Below are positions 61,782 to 64,000 of a DNA stretch of 64,000 nucleotides, piece after piece. The notes beneath the pieces are model-generated. The model worked only from the letters and a program-made list of their open reading frames with translations. It did not search any database and was not told the DNA's origin. Made by a program: the position numbers and the translations under genes. This DNA comes from Pseudomonas sp. RIT288 (lineage in GTDB: Bacteria > Pseudomonadota > Gammaproteobacteria > Pseudomonadales > Pseudomonadaceae). Location of the stretch: the NCBI RefSeq assembly GCF_000631985.1, contig NZ_JFYN01000018.1, forward strand, positions 16,862 through 80,861, given 5' to 3'. Every line of letters begins with the position of its first letter. The stretch's first letter is position 1.

Positions 61782-63674
61782 CTAGACATGCGGATCACCC
61801 GGCGCCTTGGCCGGCGCCGCGTATTGCGGCTTGAGGTGGCCGTCCTGATCCAGTAGCCAGGCGTCCATGATCTGCCGCACCACGGGACCGGCAACCCGAC
61901 CACCGGCCTCACCGTTTTCGATCATCACCGAGATGGCGATCTTCGGGTGCTCTGCCGGAGCGAAACCGACAAACAAGGCATTGTCGCGATGCCGTTCAAG
62001 GGTTTTCTCACGGTTGTAGCGTTCGCCCTGCTTGATCGCCACCACCTGCGCAGTACCGCTCTTACCGGCAATGCGGTACTGCGCACCGGCCGCTGCGGCG
62101 CGCGCAATACCCCGGGCATCGTGCATCACCATCTGCATGCCGTGGTTGACCTGATCCCAGTCGCGCGGGTTCTTCAGCAGGATGTTCGGCATCGGATGCT
62201 CGTCGACCGGCGCCACGCCATCGACTGTCTTCGCCAGGTGCGGACGATTCCATACGCCTTTGTTGGCGATCAGTGCGGTGGCCTGAGCCAGTTGTAGCGG
62301 CGTGACCTGCATGTAGCCCTGCCCAATCCCGAGGATCACCGTTTCCCCAGGGAACCAGGCCTGACGGCGCGTGGCGCGTTTCCAGGCCTGAGATGGCATC
62401 AAACCGGGCGACTCTTCGAACATGTCCAGCGAGACCTTTTCGCCGAGGCCGAACATCGCCATGTAGTCGTGCAGGCGATCGATGCCGAGCTTGTGCGCCA
62501 GGTCGTAGAAGTAGGTGTCGTTGGAACGCATGATCGCTGCATCCATGTCCACCCAACCGTCGCCGCTGTGGTTCCAGTTGCGGTACTTGTGATCGAAATC
62601 CGGGAGTTGGTAGTAGCCAGGGTCAAAGACACGGGTCTGCGGCGTCACGACACCGGTATCGAGGCCGGCAATCGCCACTTCTGGCTTGATGGTCGAGCCT
62701 GGCGCGTACAGGCCGCGCAGTACACGGTTGAACAGCGGCCGGTCGATGGAATCGCGCAGCGCCGAGTATTCCTTGGAGCTGATGCCAGTGACGAACAGGT
62801 TCGGATCGAAACTCGGATTGCTGACCATGGCCAGCACTTCACCGGTGGACGGGTCGAGAGCCACCACCGAGCCACGTCGGTCGCCCAGTGCGGCTTCCGC
62901 GGCCTCCTGCAGTTTGACGTCGAGACTTAGAACGATGTTTTTGCCAGGGACCGGATCGGTGTGCTTGAGCACCCGCAATACTCGGCCCTGGGCGTTGGTC
63001 TCAACTTCTTCATAGCCAACATGACCGTGCAGTTGCGCTTCGTAGAAGCGTTCGATACCGGTTTTACCGATGGACTGTGTGCCGCGGTACTCCACCGAAT
63101 CGAGGGTCTTGGACTCTTTTTCATTGATCCGGCCAACGTAGCCGATTGAATGCGCGAAGTGCGAACCCAGCGGGTAATGACGAACGAACTGCGGCTCGAC
63201 ATCAAGGCCCGGCAGACGGAACTCGTTAACCGCCAACACGGCGATTTGTTCCTCCGTCAGCTCGTAGAACAGCGTCACCGGGGTAAACGGGTGACGGGAC
63301 TGCTTCATGGCCTTGTCAAAAACCGTGCGATCTTCGGCGGGCAAATGCAGCAGATTGATTACCTCGTCCAGCTCCTGATTAACATTACTGGCGCGTTCGC
63401 GAGTGATGATCAGATTGTAACTGGGACGGTTATCGGCGAGCAGCACGCCATTGCGGTCATAGATCAGGCCTCTTGTCGGCGGGATCGGCAATACATGCAC
63501 GCGGTTATTTTCAGAGATGGTCGAGTGGTAGTCGTATTCAACCACCTGCAGGATGTACAGACGTACCACCAGCGCGCAACTGATGGCGAAGACGAACAGA
63601 GCGCAGGCGATCAACCGCTTGTTGACCAGACGCGTCTCTTTTTCGTGATCCTTGATCGGGATGGATTCAGGCAT
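61782..63674 (-). CDS. mrdA: Penicillin-binding protein 2, stand-alone copy
   Basis: This 630-residue class B transpeptidase has an N-terminal membrane anchor (about 21-42), a pedestal domain with PPTRGLIYDRNGVLLADNRP, and the transpeptidase domain. The active-site STIK is near residue 327 (YAPGSTIKPEVA), SND in MRSNDTYFY near 385, and KSGT in AGKSGTAQV near 540. It cross-links wall in the elongation machinery. In most bacteria mrdA precedes rodA; no rodA follows here, so this may be a second copy. Its neighbour is an rRNA operon end. Confidence 0.92.
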   Translation of the reverse strand: MPESIPIKDHEKETRLVNKRLIACALFVFAISCALVVRLYILQVVEYDYHSTISENNRVHVLPIPPTRGLIYDRNGVLLADNRPSYNLIITRERASNVNQELDEVINLLHLPAEDRTVFDKAMKQSRHPFTPVTLFYELTEEQIAVLAVNEFRLPGLDVEPQFVRHYPLGSHFAHSIGYVGRINEKESKTLDSVEYRGTQSIGKTGIERFYEAQLHGHVGYEEVETNAQGRVLRVLKHTDPVPGKNIVLSLDVKLQEAAEAALGDRRGSVVALDPSTGEVLAMVSNPSFDPNLFVTGISSKEYSALRDSIDRPLFNRVLRGLYAPGSTIKPEVAIAGLDTGVVTPQTRVFDPGYYQLPDFDHKYRNWNHSGDGWVDMDAAIMRSNDTYFYDLAHKLGIDRLHDYMAMFGLGEKVSLDMFEESPGLMPSQAWKRATRRQAWFPGETVILGIGQGYMQVTPLQLAQATALIANKGVWNRPHLAKTVDGVAPVDEHPMPNILLKNPRDWDQVNHGMQMVMHDARGIARAAAAGAQYRIAGKSGTAQVVAIKQGERYNREKTLERHRDNALFVGFAPAEHPKIAISVMIENGEAGGRVAGPVVRQIMDAWLLDQDGHLKPQYAAPAKAPGDPHV

Positions 63675-63867
63675 TTCTACAGCAGCTCTTTGACATAAAT
63701 TGAGTGCCGATCCGTGGGCATGACATCAGTCCGTTAAAAAACGAGCTGCACCATACCAAAAACCGAGTGGTCACTTCAGAAGGATTTTCCCCAATGGCAG
63801 TCCCGGCGACGGTTGGAACTCTCGTGCCATCTGATTCTGACGAGAGAAGCACTTTCCTGCGGACAAA

Positions 63868-63901
63868 ACAAAACCCCAACTGCTTTCGCAATTGGGGTTT
63901 C
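63868..63901 (-). terminator. rRNA operon terminator
   Basis: On the minus strand a stem AACCCCAA / TTGGGGTT with inner TGC/GCA pairing and loop TTTC is followed by TTTTGTTTTG. It lies about 12 bp after the 5S 3' end. Confidence 0.9.
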
Positions 63902-63911
63902 GGAATTTAAT

Positions 63912-64000
63912 CTTGACGATGACCTACTCTCACATGGGGAAACCCCACACTACCATCGGCGATGCATCGTTTCACTTCTGAGTTCGGGATGGGATCAGGT
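63912..64000 (-). rRNA. rrf: 5S ribosomal RNA, 3' part
   Basis: The reverse complement of 64000-63912 reads ACCTGATCCCATCCCGAACT through AAGTGAAACGATGCATCGCC to GAGAGTAGGTCATCGTCAAG, which matches the 3' three-quarters of Pseudomonas 5S rRNA. The 5' part and the rest of the rrn operon lie beyond the right edge. Confidence 0.97.

Noticed and set aside
63704..63910. 68-codon plus-strand frame between mrdA and 5S
   Set aside because: It runs into the rRNA terminator hairpin and has no ribosome site or known domain.

Overview
The window is a chromosomal segment of a Pseudomonas, most likely from the P. fluorescens complex. The basis is gene content and order: tal–rssC–rssB–PilZ–mlaA; queF–copper protein–copRS; lolCDE–PilZ–GDPD–sthA; mfd–csiV; mtnP–nagZ–psrA / lexA–sulA–topA–fadAB–usp–uup–slt. 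This is the order known from Pseudomonas chromosomes. GC is high, and REP-type palindromes of Pseudomonas style fill many intergenic gaps. Almost everything is core housekeeping DNA. I see no prophage, transposase, CRISPR array or tRNA.

Layout. 1-2.9 kb: the edge of an exopolysaccharide locus, with a tyrosine phosphatase and Wzc-like co-polymerase on the minus strand and a divergent secreted glycoside hydrolase. 3-8.4 kb: transaldolase, an RssB/RssC partner-switching pair, a PilZ protein, MlaA, a HAD-like protein without its nucleophile, and a DUF4404 protein. 8.4-12.1 kb: queF, then a cupredoxin divergent from copRS with a CopR box between them. 12.2-16.9 kb: lolCDE, divergent from a PilZ protein and a glycerophosphodiesterase. 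16.9-23 kb: sthA, an ApbE lipoprotein, an MFS transporter and a long-type GAPDH. 23.2-30 kb: mfd–csiV–SWIM/SNF2 helicase. 30-43 kb: mtnP, nagZ, the regulators psrA and lexA with readable operators, sulA, topA and fadBA. 42-54.4 kb: usp, uup, slt, an ABC exporter, pdxB, a MATE pump, tusA and rlmM. 54.6-57.5 kb: acnA with a MITE-like element in its leader. 57.6-61.8 kb is the most variable stretch: an RsmX-type small RNA, an AHSA1 protein, an ADP-ribosylglycohydrolase, an LprI-type protein, a DUF2975/XRE pair and a lipoprotein. 61.8-64 kb: a stand-alone PBP2 gene and the 3' end of an rRNA operon (5S, minus strand).

How the parts work together. Envelope biogenesis recurs: LolCDE, MlaA, Slt, NagZ, PBP2 and polysaccharide export. 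Regulation can be read directly from DNA in five places: CopR box, double PsrA operator, double LexA box, a PsrA-like site upstream of fadB, and the Gac/Rsm sRNA. The strongest non-coding discovery is the sRNA at 57632-57749 (minus), whose GGA motifs sit in hairpin loops as in RsmX/Y/Z. I found no clear new multi-gene system. The best candidates for something undescribed are the orphan terminator/sRNA region upstream of fadB, the HAD pseudoenzyme, and the nested REP/terminator structure at 47.4 kb.
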